From a virus, in IMG/VR virus record IMGVR_UViG_3300009168_000023, positions 1 to 46,749 of that record: DNA of 46,749 nt. The stretch is one strand, 5' to 3'. The first letter of the stretch is position 1. The number at the start of each line of letters is the position of its first letter. Below, one piece after another: positions 17,069 through 28,000 of this stretch. The notes beneath the pieces are model-generated. The model was not told the DNA's origin. It did no database searches and saw only the letters and a list, made by a program, of their open reading frames with translations. Both the position numbers and the translations under genes were made by a program.

Positions 17069-20000
17069 CTACAGCCCGATCTGGGACCACACGTTGGCCG
17101 CGTCGTCGGGCTCCGGGGTGTTGGCTCCGTTCCACTCACTCATGAGGTTGAACGGCGATGCGATGGCGCGCGGACCCCCGAAGGCGTACGCGACGGTGTC
17201 CTCGATGATCTTGCCGAAGTCGGTCGGCTGTGCGGCCAAGCCCTGCTCCGTGCGCAGGCGGTTCTGCGCCGCGTCCTCCGCCGCGTGGCGGGCCCACGCT
17301 GGCATGTTCACGGGGATGTCCCACGGGGTGCCCGGCAACATCATCTGGAACATGCGGATGGTCTCGGGGTGCTTCTCGATGAAGTCCTGCATCTCGGGGT
17401 TGGTCTGGATCATGAGCTGGGCGTAGAACGCCGCGTGCTTGGCCATCAGCGCCCCCGCGAAGGGGGCGTCCACGCCGAAGGGCTTGGCCACGAGGAAGCG
17501 GATCATGGCGGGCAGCACCTTGCCCCACATGTAGGACGCCGGGTACATGCCGAGGTACGGGTGGTTGACGCTGCGCTCGGTCCACGACCGGCCACGCTTG
17601 TAGTAGTGGCGGGTGTGGGCCTGCTCCTCGCCCATCGTGAAGCTCTGCATCAGGGCCTGCATCCAGCGGTATTCGTCCGCGTCGAACGTGGCCTTGGGCT
17701 CACTCTGGTCGGCCACCCGGAACCACTCGTCGAAGACCTCGCGCACCTCCTGCGGCACGTTGCGCACACCGCCTTCGAGGTTGGTCCGGCCCCACTCCCC
17801 GTAGGCGTTGAAGATCGCCTTCAAGCCCGGCGTCGGGGCGGTCTTGGCCCCACCCGCCACGTAGTGCTCGAACTCCCGGGCGAGGTACTCCTCGTGCTGG
17901 CGGCCCCACTGGCGGGACGTGCGCCGACGCCCGCCCGACGCTGTCGGGGTGGCGTCATACGCCGTCATGAGCGCACGCTTGCCCGACTCGTCGAGGGAGC
18001 GCGCGAACTCGTGGGCGAACTCGTGGACGATGGAGCTGGGGTCGGCGTGCTCTAGGACGTAGAGGGTGCTTCGGGCTCCGTCGGTGTAGGCAAGGGCTGC
18101 TCGGACCCCTCGGGCGTTGCGCTGGTACTGGACGGTCTCTCCTCGGGCTCCGCCTCCGAGGGAGGCGAGCCGGGCTCGCCCTGCGGCTGGTCCTGCGAGG
18201 CTCGGCGCGTACTGTTCGTACGCATCGTCGATGTGCGACTTGGCTTGATCCCGCCACCGACCGACCACGCTTGCCGCCACCTCTGCTCCGTAGTCCCCTC
18301 GGGCCCGGAGTCGGTCGAGATAGGTTCGTCCGATCGCATCGTTCGCTGCCTCCTCGGGCGTCATGCCCCCTCGCGTGAGGGAACGGGCCATGCGCTCGTC
18401 ATGGGCGAAGGTCGAGCCCACGCGTGGGTGATCCGCGCCCCGGTTGGTGGTCATCTTGACCTGCACCGGGTGGCGGTCAAGCTCCACGGGCAGGATGGTC
18501 TCGCGCATCCACTCGAACTCGTCGGGCAGCCCGTTCACCCAGTCGCCCACGTGCAGCTCGTCCTCGATGCCCGCCTCGGCCTCACGCATGCCCGCGAGGA
18601 AGTCGTCGAGCGTCGTCTGGGCGACACCCTCCTCGGGCTGCCACACGATGCGCACGACCTGTCGCCCCTCGGTGTCACGCGCGGACAGCACGCGGGTCCC
18701 GTCCGGGTACGCCTCCGCCGCATAGCGCGCGAAGGCGTCCCAGTGGCGAGCGGTGGCGGTCGAGGGGAGTCGCAGGTCGAGCGCCCAGTGGATGCCCTTC
18801 GACGGGTCCGCTGTGAGGGCATCGGTGTACTTGGTGCCCCACACCTCGTCGAGCTGGAGCGTCGCGCCGATCATGTCCATGGCCGAGTCGGCGGCCTCGT
18901 CGGTGAGGGCCATGAGCGACCAGCCCGTGAGTGGCGACACGGCGGCGGCCCCGCCGCCCCGGGGCATCACGATGTCGATGGGTGAGCCCACGAAGCGCAC
19001 GCCCGTGGCCTGCTCCACGAAGTCCATGGCCATCAGCGAGACCTGCCTGCTGACGTCCCGCATCTGGTCGTCGGTGAGGTCATCCCACTGGGGCAGTGTG
19101 CCCTCAAGGGTCGAGCCGGGGCCCGACACCAGCTCGTCGGGGGGCAGCGGGTTGGTCCACTCGGGGGCCCGCCGGAAGCCCGGGCTGACCTCGGTCACGA
19201 GCGCCTTGCGCAGGACGGTGCCGCCCTCCACCTCGCTCGCGTGCTGCTCCGCGATGCGCCGGGCGTGGGTGCTCGCGAGCGTCGCCATCTCGCCCGGTGT
19301 CCAGTCGCTGCGGCCACCCCAGTCCTCGGCGTTGGCCGCGTTGGCGAGGGCGTTGGCCTTCTGGACGCCCCACTCGTAGAGCACCTCGGGGTCCGCCTGA
19401 TTGGGGTTGGGCTTGCGCACGTCGTAGCCCGCACGCGCCGAGAGCTGGCCGAGGGCGTCGTCGATGTCAGTGGCGTCACCTGCCTTGACCATGCGCCGGG
19501 CGATGGCGGTGGCGTACTCGGGTGTCCAGTGCCCCAACGCATGGAGCGCATGGCGGTCGATGGCGGCGGCCTTCGCCTGCACGCTGAACGAGGGGGCCGT
19601 GCCCCGGCGCATCGTGGCCGAGCGTTTGGGCGCACCGAACGTCTGGTCCATGACATCACGGGCGAAGGGGCTCATCGCCGCTGGGGCACCGGCCTCCCAG
19701 TCGCCCACCAGCTCCGCGACCAAGGGGTGGTCCACGACCGTGCGGCCACGGGGGTCGGCCTTCTGCTTGAGGCTGATGTCGTGGAGCACGTCGGCCATCT
19801 GCTGGATCGCCGTCCCCGGGGCGACGTCCTCGTCGAGCGCCCGCACGTAGCCCGCGAACATGCGTGCCGCCACCTCGGCGCGCATGTCCTGCATCGTGCC
19901 CTGCACCTTGGACACACTGGGTTCGATGTCGCCCAGCGTCTGGATGTCCTCGGGCCACACGCGCAGCTCGTGCTCGCCCTGCACCCAGTCGATAGGGCGA

Positions 20001-23000
20001 CCGGGCTTGCGGCGCACCGCCACCTGCACGGTGCGGATGGACTCGGGTGGCGTGGCGGCATGGGAGGCGAACGCCACGTCGGGGTCGCCTACCACGATGA
20101 TGCCGCCGATGCGCTCGGGGTCGCCCTGCTGGAGGTTGTAGTTGTTCCAGTGGCCCTGCATGCGGTGAGCCGCGTTGTCCGCGCGCTGGATCATCTCCCA
20201 GTTCGAGCGGTGCTGGCCCGCTGCCACCCGCTTGTCCCACTCCCGGGCGAAGTAGCGCTGTGCCTTGCGCCACTCGGCGTCCGTGGCGTCCTTCCAGTGC
20301 GGGGCCCGGTAGTCGCCGTCGGGGTCGAGCGTGCGCAGCGCGTCGTAGGGCCGCTGGTAGAGGTGCTCCCACTCGGTGCTGATGAAGTGGTCCCACACCT
20401 GATCGCCCGTGAGTTCACCACGCGCAGCACCAGCGAACACCCGCTGGCGCTCCGCGATGAGGCGGGCATGGTCCTCGTCGTAGGTCAGCGAGATCGTGTT
20501 GTCGGGGCCGCCACCCAGCCCCTGCGCGTTCACCTCGCGGCGTGATCGCAAGCCCTGCTCGGTGACCGGGTCGGTCCGTGTGGTGGTATGCCACAGCCCG
20601 CCGCCACCCTGCCCGTCGTGGCCATACAGCGCCAGATCGTCGGGCAGTGCCCGGCGCATGTAGGAGTCCACGCCCGGCCAGCTCGCGACCTCCGACGGAA
20701 CCACATCGGTGACGAAGCCCTCGGTCACCGGCAGCATGCCGATGCGCTCGTGGGCGACCACGTTCTGCCGCAGCAGCGTCGCCACCTGCTCGTCGGACAG
20801 GAGCTGGGTGACGGTCTGGACCGCCGCCAGCATCTCCTCGTGGAGGTCGGTGGGACGGCTGCCCGCCTCCTGCACCGTGGTGGCAAGGGAGTTGAGCATG
20901 TCGTCGGTGTTGTCGGTGGCGAAGCCCATGGGGAAGGACTCGGTGCCGACTTCGAGGATGCCCTCGGCCATCTGCGGGACGCCATCGCCCAGCGCCGCCT
21001 GCTCCGCCGCCCGGATGGTCCGGTCGGCGATGAGCACCGGGGTCTCCGTGGGGCCACCGCCCAGCAGGCGGTAGGCCCGCTCGGTGACCGCAGCGTCCGC
21101 TGACCGCTGGGGCAGCCCGCCGTGCAGCCCGGCATACGTCCGGCGCGCCGTGCGGATGTCCTCGCGCATCGACGTCATGGTCTGGGCATACGCCGCACGC
21201 GGCAGCTCGCGCTGTGAGTCCACCCACACGGGCTTGCCCGCGAAGTGTGTGGCCATCCACTCGTCGAGGGTGATGCCCTTGGCGCGCGCCCCGGCCTGCG
21301 CCATGTTGCGCGCGAGGCGGGTCGAGAGGTCGATCTCGATGGCGCTGCGTCCGCCCTTGCGCATGCTCGACGCGAGCGAGTCGAACCACTCCTCGGGCGA
21401 CGAGAAGTTGGCGGTGCGCCACGCCCGGTCGGCGAACTCCGGGTCGAAGGTGCTGACCACCGGGTGGGCCCGGAACTGGGCCTCCGTGAGACCACCATCG
21501 CTGATGGCCTTGCGCAGCGCGATGGGGTCGCGATAGCCCAGCGTCTTGGCGAGTGGCTGCATCAGCACCTGATGGGGCTTGCCGATGGAGTTGGGGATGT
21601 AGCCGGTCGCGAGGAACGTCTGGTAGTGGGGGTCGTCCGCGTGGTGGACGCCCTTCTCGATCCAGTAGCGCACCGCGATCTCGCCCGCGTTCGTGGTGCC
21701 GTAGTGCTGCTCCATCTCGGCCCACTGGGCGGGCGCGGAGTTGAGCATGTAGCGCTTCCAGCGCTGGCCGCTGTCGGCCTTCACGTCACGGATGTAGTTG
21801 AGCATCTTGCGGTCCTTGACGTCACGGACCTTCATGCGCTTCTCGTTGGCGATGGCGATCTGGCCGCCGGGCCCGAAGGACGTCTCGGGGCGGTGGGTGC
21901 TCATCCAGCCCTGCGCCGCCGTGTAGGCGTACTCCGCCTGATCGCTGAACATCGTGCCCAGCTTCCAGCGGTCGAGCATCGCGAGGACGGCCCGGTCCTC
22001 GGCGGTCCACTGGAGCCCCGGCCTGACGCCCCGGATGATGTTGAAGAAATAGGGCTCCAGCCACTCCTGCATCTGGAAGATCGGGTTGGCCGTGAAGCGC
22101 ATCATCGGGTAGAGCTTCTCGGAGACCACGCCGACCCAGTTGCCCATGCCCGCACTGCGGGTCTTCATCTTCCCGGTGAGCTTGACCGAGAGGCCCACGG
22201 TGGCCATCTCGCCCTCGAACGCCTGTGCGGTCAAGAGTGCGAGTCCGTCGTCGCCCAGTCGCTGGCGCAGGTTGGGCGAGAGCCCCTCGGCGACGCCATC
22301 GACGATGCCCCGGAACTCGTCCATGGACAGGCCGCGCGGCTGGATGTTGCGCTCACTGGCGGTCTTGCGGACCGCCTCGAACAGGTTGATGGCCTCACGC
22401 CGACCGAGGTTGTGGACCTCGGTCGCGCGCCGGATGAAGCGTGAGCGCGCTTGGAACAGCAGCTTCTCGCCCCGGATGGGGCTGAACAGTCGGTTACGCT
22501 GGGTGTCCCAGTTGGTGGGCACGAACGCGGGGGCGCTCTCGGCGGTCGCCTCGACCCATGGGTTCACACCCACGAGGCGACCCGTAGCGTCGGTGGACAC
22601 ACGCCACTGGTCCTTGGCCGCCGGAGCCACCGCGATCCGGTAGGCGAACTGCTCGCCGCCATTGACCCGGCGGTTCTCGTCGATGAACGACTTGAGGCTG
22701 TCGCCCAGCGTGTCGTAGTCCACCACCGTGGGGAACGACGAGACCCCGTCCTCGCCGCCACTGATGTTGTCGCGCAGCCAGACCGCGAGCCGGTCGAGCA
22801 GCACGGCGTCCTCGATGAGCCGCCCGTCCTCGTCGTACATGCGCTCGAAGTTCTGGTGGAGCACGTCGAAGCGGTTGATGAACTCACGCGCCCGGTTGGC
22901 GGCGTCGGCGGCCCCCGACTCCACGATGCCCAGCAGCTCCTTGGCATCGTCGAGCGACATCTCCCGTGCGCCCAAGAGGGTGTAGCGGTGGACGAGGTCG

Positions 23001-25015
23001 CGGAGTGCGGTCAGGCGGGCCACCTCCACTTGGTCGCCCGCTGCCGCAGCAGCCTCGATCTTGGACCCGTAGGCGTTGGCGTCGAGCGTCCGCGACTCGA
23101 TCATGTCGTGGACCGAGCGCCCGTAGAACAGGCCCTCGGCGAGCGCGAGCCGCTTGTCGTTGCCGCCCTTGATGAACTTGGTGGCGGCCTCGCGGCTCAT
23201 GCCCGTGGAGGCCACCAGCCGCTCGATGGCGATGCCCTCCTGCTCCTCGCGGAAGACCGTCCGGGCGCGTGCCGCCTCCTCGGGGGTCAGGTGGGAGGTG
23301 TCGAGGACGTAGTCGGGCATGGCCCGCGCCGCCTCACGCTTGGACTCGTTGACGAGCACGTCGGGGGCCATGAGGTTGACCTCACGGATGCGTGCGTTGG
23401 GCGTCGCATCGGCCATGTTCTCGGGCAACCCGCCGCGCGCCTTGATCTGCTTGACCATCGAGTTGCGGTGGACGAGCGACATCTCGCTGTTGGCCATCCA
23501 CGTGCCGAGGCTCTGGATGAAGCGCGCCTGTGGCACGCCGAGGGCCTTGGCCAGCGCTCGCACGTTGCCGTAGCCATACGCGTCGAGCGCGCCCCGGGCG
23601 TGGGCGTCGGAGCGGAGTGCGCCCACCATGTCCGCCGCGCGGTCGGTGCCGAACACCCGGAAGGGCTCGTTGAGCACACGTGCCACCGAGCCCGTCGCCC
23701 GGACGATGGGCTCCATCCGCACCACGGCGCGCTGTCGCCGGGTGAGGGTCCCCTCCGCGTACTGCAACGCGTCGTCCATGAGCGCCGGGTCGATCTCGCG
23801 GATGCCGTCGCGGACCCACTCGTTGAACACACCGGCCCGGCCCCGGGGCGGGTTCAGTGGGTCGGTCGCCGCCTTGGCCAGCGCGGCAGCCTGCTCGGAC
23901 GCCGCTTCGAGTGGGGTCAAGGGGGACTGGGTCCTGATGTCGTTGGTCGTGCGTGCGAGTGCCTTGGCGGTCGCCGCCGCGTGGGCCTCGGGCGCTACCT
24001 GCGCGACACGCGCGTTGGCACGCGCCGTGCGCAGCGCGAGCGACCCGCGCTCCATGGCCCCGAGGGCGGCCCCGGTGCCGAAGGAGCCCACGATGATGGG
24101 GTCGGAGACCATGGACAGGAAGAAGTTGGCGAAGGCGTCGTTCGTGAAGGCGTAGCCGAGCTGGGTGATCTCGTCGAGGAACTGGTCGTGCGTGAGGTCA
24201 CCGCTCAAGCGCCGCAGGCGCACCTCCTCCAAGGGCTGGGGGAGCGAGTTGGCAGGCGCGTTGAGGATGGTGTCCTCGACGTTGCGCAGACCCGTGCCCG
24301 CGTACGTCCGCGCGATGACCTGCTGGGGCATGCCCAGCACGCCCAGCGCCCGTTCGAGGATATTGGCGTCGGGCATCATGAGCGGGCTGAACATGCGCGG
24401 CATGCCCAGCGCCTCCATGTACTCCTGCTCGTGCATCCGCAGGTACTGGCTCATGTAGCGCAGCGCCGTGTCCGGGTCGTCGAGCGCGAGCTGCTTGATC
24501 TGCTGGGTCTGTGCGGTCACGGGCAGGCGGTCGAACGCCTCCTGCACGTCGGGCACCCACGGCAGGGGCACGTGCCCGGCCAGTTCGAGGGGCACGTCGA
24601 GCACCTGCCCCACGCCATGCGCGAGGCCCACGAGCGGGTCCCGCGCGAAGCCCGGCAGCGCACCCGTGAACTGCTCCACGAGCCCGCCGATGATGCCCTC
24701 GGCGACACCCATCCGGGGGGCCAGCCCTTGGAAGGGCGTGTTCTGGGACAGCGGTGGCCCCACCATCGGCTGGCTGATGTTGGTCTTGCCCAGACCCCGG
24801 TAGGGCGTGCCCACACGCTGGGTCGGCGTGGGCCCATCGCCACCATCGGGTGACCCGCTCGCGTAGGGCCCTCGGACGGGTCGTCCGCTGAACAGGTCGT
24901 AGGTCGAGAGGGCGGGCCCGATGGTCGCCCCGTTCATGCCGTAGTTGCGGCCCATGGGCGTGATGGCCTCGAACTCCGACGCGTTGTGACGCGCGGAGAG
25001 ACCCCCCCTGTCCAC
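17069..25015 (-). CDS. 2648-residue polyvalent virion protein with ART-like and zincin domains
   Basis: Largest protein of the phage, likely packaged and injected. The N-terminal ~350 residues contain hydrophobic helices (FANFFLSMVSDPIIVGSFGTG). A long helical middle includes ANPIFQMQEWLEPYFF. Residues about 1470-1690 resemble an ADP-ribosyltransferase of the polyvalent type: LWHTTTR near 1475, ISLTYDEDHARLI near 1510, and ExE in GEHELRVW near 1680. Residues about 2325-2385 are a zincin-like metallopeptidase, HEFAHEF then EYLAREFEHYV. Start GTG 25015; ATGs further in are possible. Its place between portal and scaffold and the multi-enzyme make-up fit large polyvalent proteins; a tape-measure role is less likely. 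Confidence 0.65.
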   Translation of the reverse strand: MDRGGLSARHNASEFEAITPMGRNYGMNGATIGPALSTYDLFSGRPVRGPYASGSPDGGDGPTPTQRVGTPYRGLGKTNISQPMVGPPLSQNTPFQGLAPRMGVAEGIIGGLVEQFTGALPGFARDPLVGLAHGVGQVLDVPLELAGHVPLPWVPDVQEAFDRLPVTAQTQQIKQLALDDPDTALRYMSQYLRMHEQEYMEALGMPRMFSPLMMPDANILERALGVLGMPQQVIARTYAGTGLRNVEDTILNAPANSLPQPLEEVRLRRLSGDLTHDQFLDEITQLGYAFTNDAFANFFLSMVSDPIIVGSFGTGAALGAMERGSLALRTARANARVAQVAPEAHAAATAKALARTTNDIRTQSPLTPLEAASEQAAALAKAATDPLNPPRGRAGVFNEWVRDGIREIDPALMDDALQYAEGTLTRRQRAVVRMEPIVRATGSVARVLNEPFRVFGTDRAADMVGALRSDAHARGALDAYGYGNVRALAKALGVPQARFIQSLGTWMANSEMSLVHRNSMVKQIKARGGLPENMADATPNARIREVNLMAPDVLVNESKREAARAMPDYVLDTSHLTPEEAARARTVFREEQEGIAIERLVASTGMSREAATKFIKGGNDKRLALAEGLFYGRSVHDMIESRTLDANAYGSKIEAAAAAGDQVEVARLTALRDLVHRYTLLGAREMSLDDAKELLGIVESGAADAANRAREFINRFDVLHQNFERMYDEDGRLIEDAVLLDRLAVWLRDNISGGEDGVSSFPTVVDYDTLGDSLKSFIDENRRVNGGEQFAYRIAVAPAAKDQWRVSTDATGRLVGVNPWVEATAESAPAFVPTNWDTQRNRLFSPIRGEKLLFQARSRFIRRATEVHNLGRREAINLFEAVRKTASERNIQPRGLSMDEFRGIVDGVAEGLSPNLRQRLGDDGLALLTAQAFEGEMATVGLSVKLTGKMKTRSAGMGNWVGVVSEKLYPMMRFTANPIFQMQEWLEPYFFNIIRGVRPGLQWTAEDRAVLAMLDRWKLGTMFSDQAEYAYTAAQGWMSTHRPETSFGPGGQIAIANEKRMKVRDVKDRKMLNYIRDVKADSGQRWKRYMLNSAPAQWAEMEQHYGTTNAGEIAVRYWIEKGVHHADDPHYQTFLATGYIPNSIGKPHQVLMQPLAKTLGYRDPIALRKAISDGGLTEAQFRAHPVVSTFDPEFADRAWRTANFSSPEEWFDSLASSMRKGGRSAIEIDLSTRLARNMAQAGARAKGITLDEWMATHFAGKPVWVDSQRELPRAAYAQTMTSMREDIRTARRTYAGLHGGLPQRSADAAVTERAYRLLGGGPTETPVLIADRTIRAAEQAALGDGVPQMAEGILEVGTESFPMGFATDNTDDMLNSLATTVQEAGSRPTDLHEEMLAAVQTVTQLLSDEQVATLLRQNVVAHERIGMLPVTEGFVTDVVPSEVASWPGVDSYMRRALPDDLALYGHDGQGGGGLWHTTTRTDPVTEQGLRSRREVNAQGLGGGPDNTISLTYDEDHARLIAERQRVFAGAARGELTGDQVWDHFISTEWEHLYQRPYDALRTLDPDGDYRAPHWKDATDAEWRKAQRYFAREWDKRVAAGQHRSNWEMIQRADNAAHRMQGHWNNYNLQQGDPERIGGIIVVGDPDVAFASHAATPPESIRTVQVAVRRKPGRPIDWVQGEHELRVWPEDIQTLGDIEPSVSKVQGTMQDMRAEVAARMFAGYVRALDEDVAPGTAIQQMADVLHDISLKQKADPRGRTVVDHPLVAELVGDWEAGAPAAMSPFARDVMDQTFGAPKRSATMRRGTAPSFSVQAKAAAIDRHALHALGHWTPEYATAIARRMVKAGDATDIDDALGQLSARAGYDVRKPNPNQADPEVLYEWGVQKANALANAANAEDWGGRSDWTPGEMATLASTHARRIAEQHASEVEGGTVLRKALVTEVSPGFRRAPEWTNPLPPDELVSGPGSTLEGTLPQWDDLTDDQMRDVSRQVSLMAMDFVEQATGVRFVGSPIDIVMPRGGGAAAVSPLTGWSLMALTDEAADSAMDMIGATLQLDEVWGTKYTDALTADPSKGIHWALDLRLPSTATARHWDAFARYAAEAYPDGTRVLSARDTEGRQVVRIVWQPEEGVAQTTLDDFLAGMREAEAGIEDELHVGDWVNGLPDEFEWMRETILPVELDRHPVQVKMTTNRGADHPRVGSTFAHDERMARSLTRGGMTPEEAANDAIGRTYLDRLRARGDYGAEVAASVVGRWRDQAKSHIDDAYEQYAPSLAGPAAGRARLASLGGGARGETVQYQRNARGVRAALAYTDGARSTLYVLEHADPSSIVHEFAHEFARSLDESGKRALMTAYDATPTASGGRRRTSRQWGRQHEEYLAREFEHYVAGGAKTAPTPGLKAIFNAYGEWGRTNLEGGVRNVPQEVREVFDEWFRVADQSEPKATFDADEYRWMQALMQSFTMGEEQAHTRHYYKRGRSWTERSVNHPYLGMYPASYMWGKVLPAMIRFLVAKPFGVDAPFAGALMAKHAAFYAQLMIQTNPEMQDFIEKHPETIRMFQMMLPGTPWDIPVNMPAWARHAAEDAAQNRLRTEQGLAAQPTDFGKIIEDTVAYAFGGPRAIASPFNLMSEWNGANTPEPDDAANVWSQIGL

Positions 25016-25018
25016 GGG

Positions 25019-28000
25019 TTACCTGCCCCAGCCCCGGATACCACCCCTGCCGGTGTAGCCCGACTGGAACTCCCGCTGCTCCTGCTCGGTGGTCGGCGTG
25101 CGCTGGCCGTTCGCCCGCAGGAGGGTGTCGGGCAGCCGCTGTGGGGTCGTCTTGGGTCGTGGCGTTGGCTTGGGCGGCGGCGGCGGCTTCTCGGGCTCGG
25201 GCGGCTTGGGGGTCCTGACCACCGGCTCGGGCGTGACGCGCGATCCGCGGATGGGCGCGATGGGCTTGCGCCCACTCGGGTCGAACGTGACCCGTGAGCC
25301 CATGACCTTCTCCTGATTGGCGCGCAGCCGCTCCCGCTCGGCCTCCTGTGCGTTGATGTTGCCGAAGCCCGTGAGCCCGAACAGCGACGGCAGCTTCATG
25401 ACCGGACGGTCGCCCGCGTCGGCGTCGGGGTCCGGGGTCGCACCGTCGCGACGGTTGAGGATGGAGAACTGGGCGAGCCCGCCCCACTGGGTCGGGTCGC
25501 CCTTGCCACCACCCCAGATGAAGGGCCCGATGGGCACGTCCTCGTCATCGGTCACGGCGTTCGGGTCCTCGTCCTCGAACGTGTCGGTGATGCCCGGCGC
25601 GTTGGGCGCACCCCGCGATGCGCCGCCCTTGCCACGCGCGCTCTTGCCACCCGGGTGGTTGCCCGTGGCCGTGTCCGCGACCTCGGGCGGCACGCCATCG
25701 CCTTGGAGGCGGTCCGAGGTGTAGGTCGCGTTGTCCTTGTCGGCGTTGCGATGGATCGCCAGCACCTCGGCGTTGAGTTCCTGCAACCGCTGCGGGTCCC
25801 GGGCGAGCGAGGGGTCCGCGATGAGCAGGCCGTTGATGATGTCGATGGGCTCCAGCTCGGCCATGGCTTGGCGGCTCGGCTGGTCCCGGCCACCCACGAG
25901 CGTCTGGTACGTGGAGAACGTGTCGTCCTGCTCGACGGTCACCTTGTTGGTGCCGTCGGTCAGGCCGTTGCGCCCGAGGAAGTTGCCGAGGAAGGCCCCG
26001 ATGCCTGCGGCGGTCTGGACGCCCTGCGCCACCAGCTCCTGCCGACCGGTGCGTGATCCCAAGCGGGTCTTGATGATCTCCTGCCGGGCGGTCTCAAGCT
26101 GCTCGCGGATCATGCCGTGGTTCTGGGCCTGATTGGGGTCCTGTAGCTGGAGGTTGAGCTTGCGGATGCCCTCGGCCAGCTCGTCGATGCGCTGCTGGGG
26201 GTCCTTCCACGCGGGACGATCGGGCTCCTCGCGCTGCTGGGAAGGCGTGCTCTGGGTGTTGATGCGCTCGTCGTTGAGGGCACGCTTGACCTCACCGAAC
26301 GCCACCTGATCGGGCTGGGAGGTGGGGGTCCGGTTGGAGGGGTTGAGCGAGGAGTCGATGATCTCCTCGGCGCTCTTGCCCGCACGCGCATCCTGCACCA
26401 TGCGGGTCCACAGCTCCTGCGTGACGCCCCGGTCCTTGAGGTACTGGGGGATGTCGGGGATGGGCGTGGTCTTGGTGGTCTCACTCTTGCCGCCGAACCA
26501 GCGCGCAGGCGCATCGCTGCGTTCGCGTGCCCGGTCGATGCGCTCGTTGCTGACCTCACCGGCCCGCATCTTGTCGAAGCCGCCGCCGCCCTGCTGCCCG
26601 CTGCGACCACTGGTCACGATGCCCTGATCGATGAGGTAGCGCTGGTTCGTGGGCGTCAGCGCCTCGAATGCCTTGCGCTCCTCGGCGCTCCACTGCGACG
26701 TGTCGAGCCCCGTGATGCTGCTCACGAGGTTCCGGGCAGCCGCCGCATCCGGTGGCTGCGGCGTGGTGCCCGCGATCTCGTCGGCCCGCTCCTCCCCGAA
26801 GCGCACGACGTCCGTGAGCGCGTTGCGGGGCCGGTCCTCGTAGATGGGCTGGCCGTTCGCGTCGGTGCCGACGACCTGCACGGTGCCCGTGCCTGTCGTC
26901 TGGTCGTCCGCGACGGTGATGATGACCTCGCCCCTGTCGTTGGTGCGCGTGCTGCGCACGAGCCCGGGGCGGATGAGGTCGCTGCCGTTGCTCCCCACGG
27001 GCGCATCGGTCCACTCATAGGAGCCGTCGTCGCGGAACACCTGATACTGCTTGGTGCCGTCGGCCCGCGTGAACAGGAAGGCGACGATGCCCGACTGGGG
27101 ACCCTGCGTGTCGGGGTTCGCACCCGTCGGGGTCTCCAGCCCCGTGACGTTCTCCTGCGCCCCCACCTGCACCCGGACGGGCTGGCCCACGCGCACGATG
27201 GTGATGGGCCCGGAGCCCGAGTCCACCTCCTTGCCATCACGGTCGCGATACGTGGACCCGTGGGCCTTGACGATCTCGACCGCCGTGCCCCGCCCGGTGG
27301 CCACCTGCCCCCGTGGCACCACGCTGCGCTTGACGGTGCCGTCAGCCCCGACCTCCTCAAGGATCACGTGGGTGCCCTTGAGCAGCCGCTCGTTGTCCTC
27401 GATGTCCTGTCGTGCCAGCTCCGCGATCCGGGCGTCGCCTTGGGTGCCGCCCTGCGCGGCGGGCAGGTTGCCCTCGCTGTCGCGGATGTCGCCGACGTCC
27501 TGACTGATGGCGGTCGAGGTGCCCGAACGGTTCTCGGCGGCCTTGTCCCCACGCAGGATGCGCATGTCCCGGGTGATGTCACCCGTGAGCGTGTTGGCCC
27601 CGTTCCTCTCGGCCCTGCGGCGGATCGCACCCAGTTCCTTGAGCGCGGTGGCCCGGATGGCCATGCGCTCGTCGGGGCTCTTGCCCTCGTCGTTGATGCC
27701 CGCATCGAGCGCGTCCTGCCACACCTGCTCCACGGCGGTCGCGAGGTCGGCGTTCGAGTGGGTCTTCTGGTAGCCGCTCCAGACGCTCGCGCTGTTGTCC
27801 GCACTCCGCTTCCAGTCGTTGTAGCCCCGCCGCTCGGCGAGCTTCGACTGCTTCTTTGCGCCCTGCTTGGCGCGCCCGTACACCGCCGAGAGGTAGTCGC
27901 TGTCGAGGTGGCCCCGGAAGTGGTGCGGATCGGCGCGCCGGAGGGCCGGTTCCCACACCTCCTTCCACTGCTTGGCGTACTGGGGGTCGGTCTCGACCTT

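Noticed and set aside
17069-25015. Tape-measure protein
   Set aside because: Length fits a tape measure, but no tube or chaperone genes precede it, it lies between portal and scaffold, and it carries enzyme-like motifs. Polyvalent virion protein is preferred.
17069-25015. N4-type virion RNA polymerase
   Set aside because: The capsid is N4-gp56-like and the protein is large, but I could not find the T7-like polymerase motifs in order.
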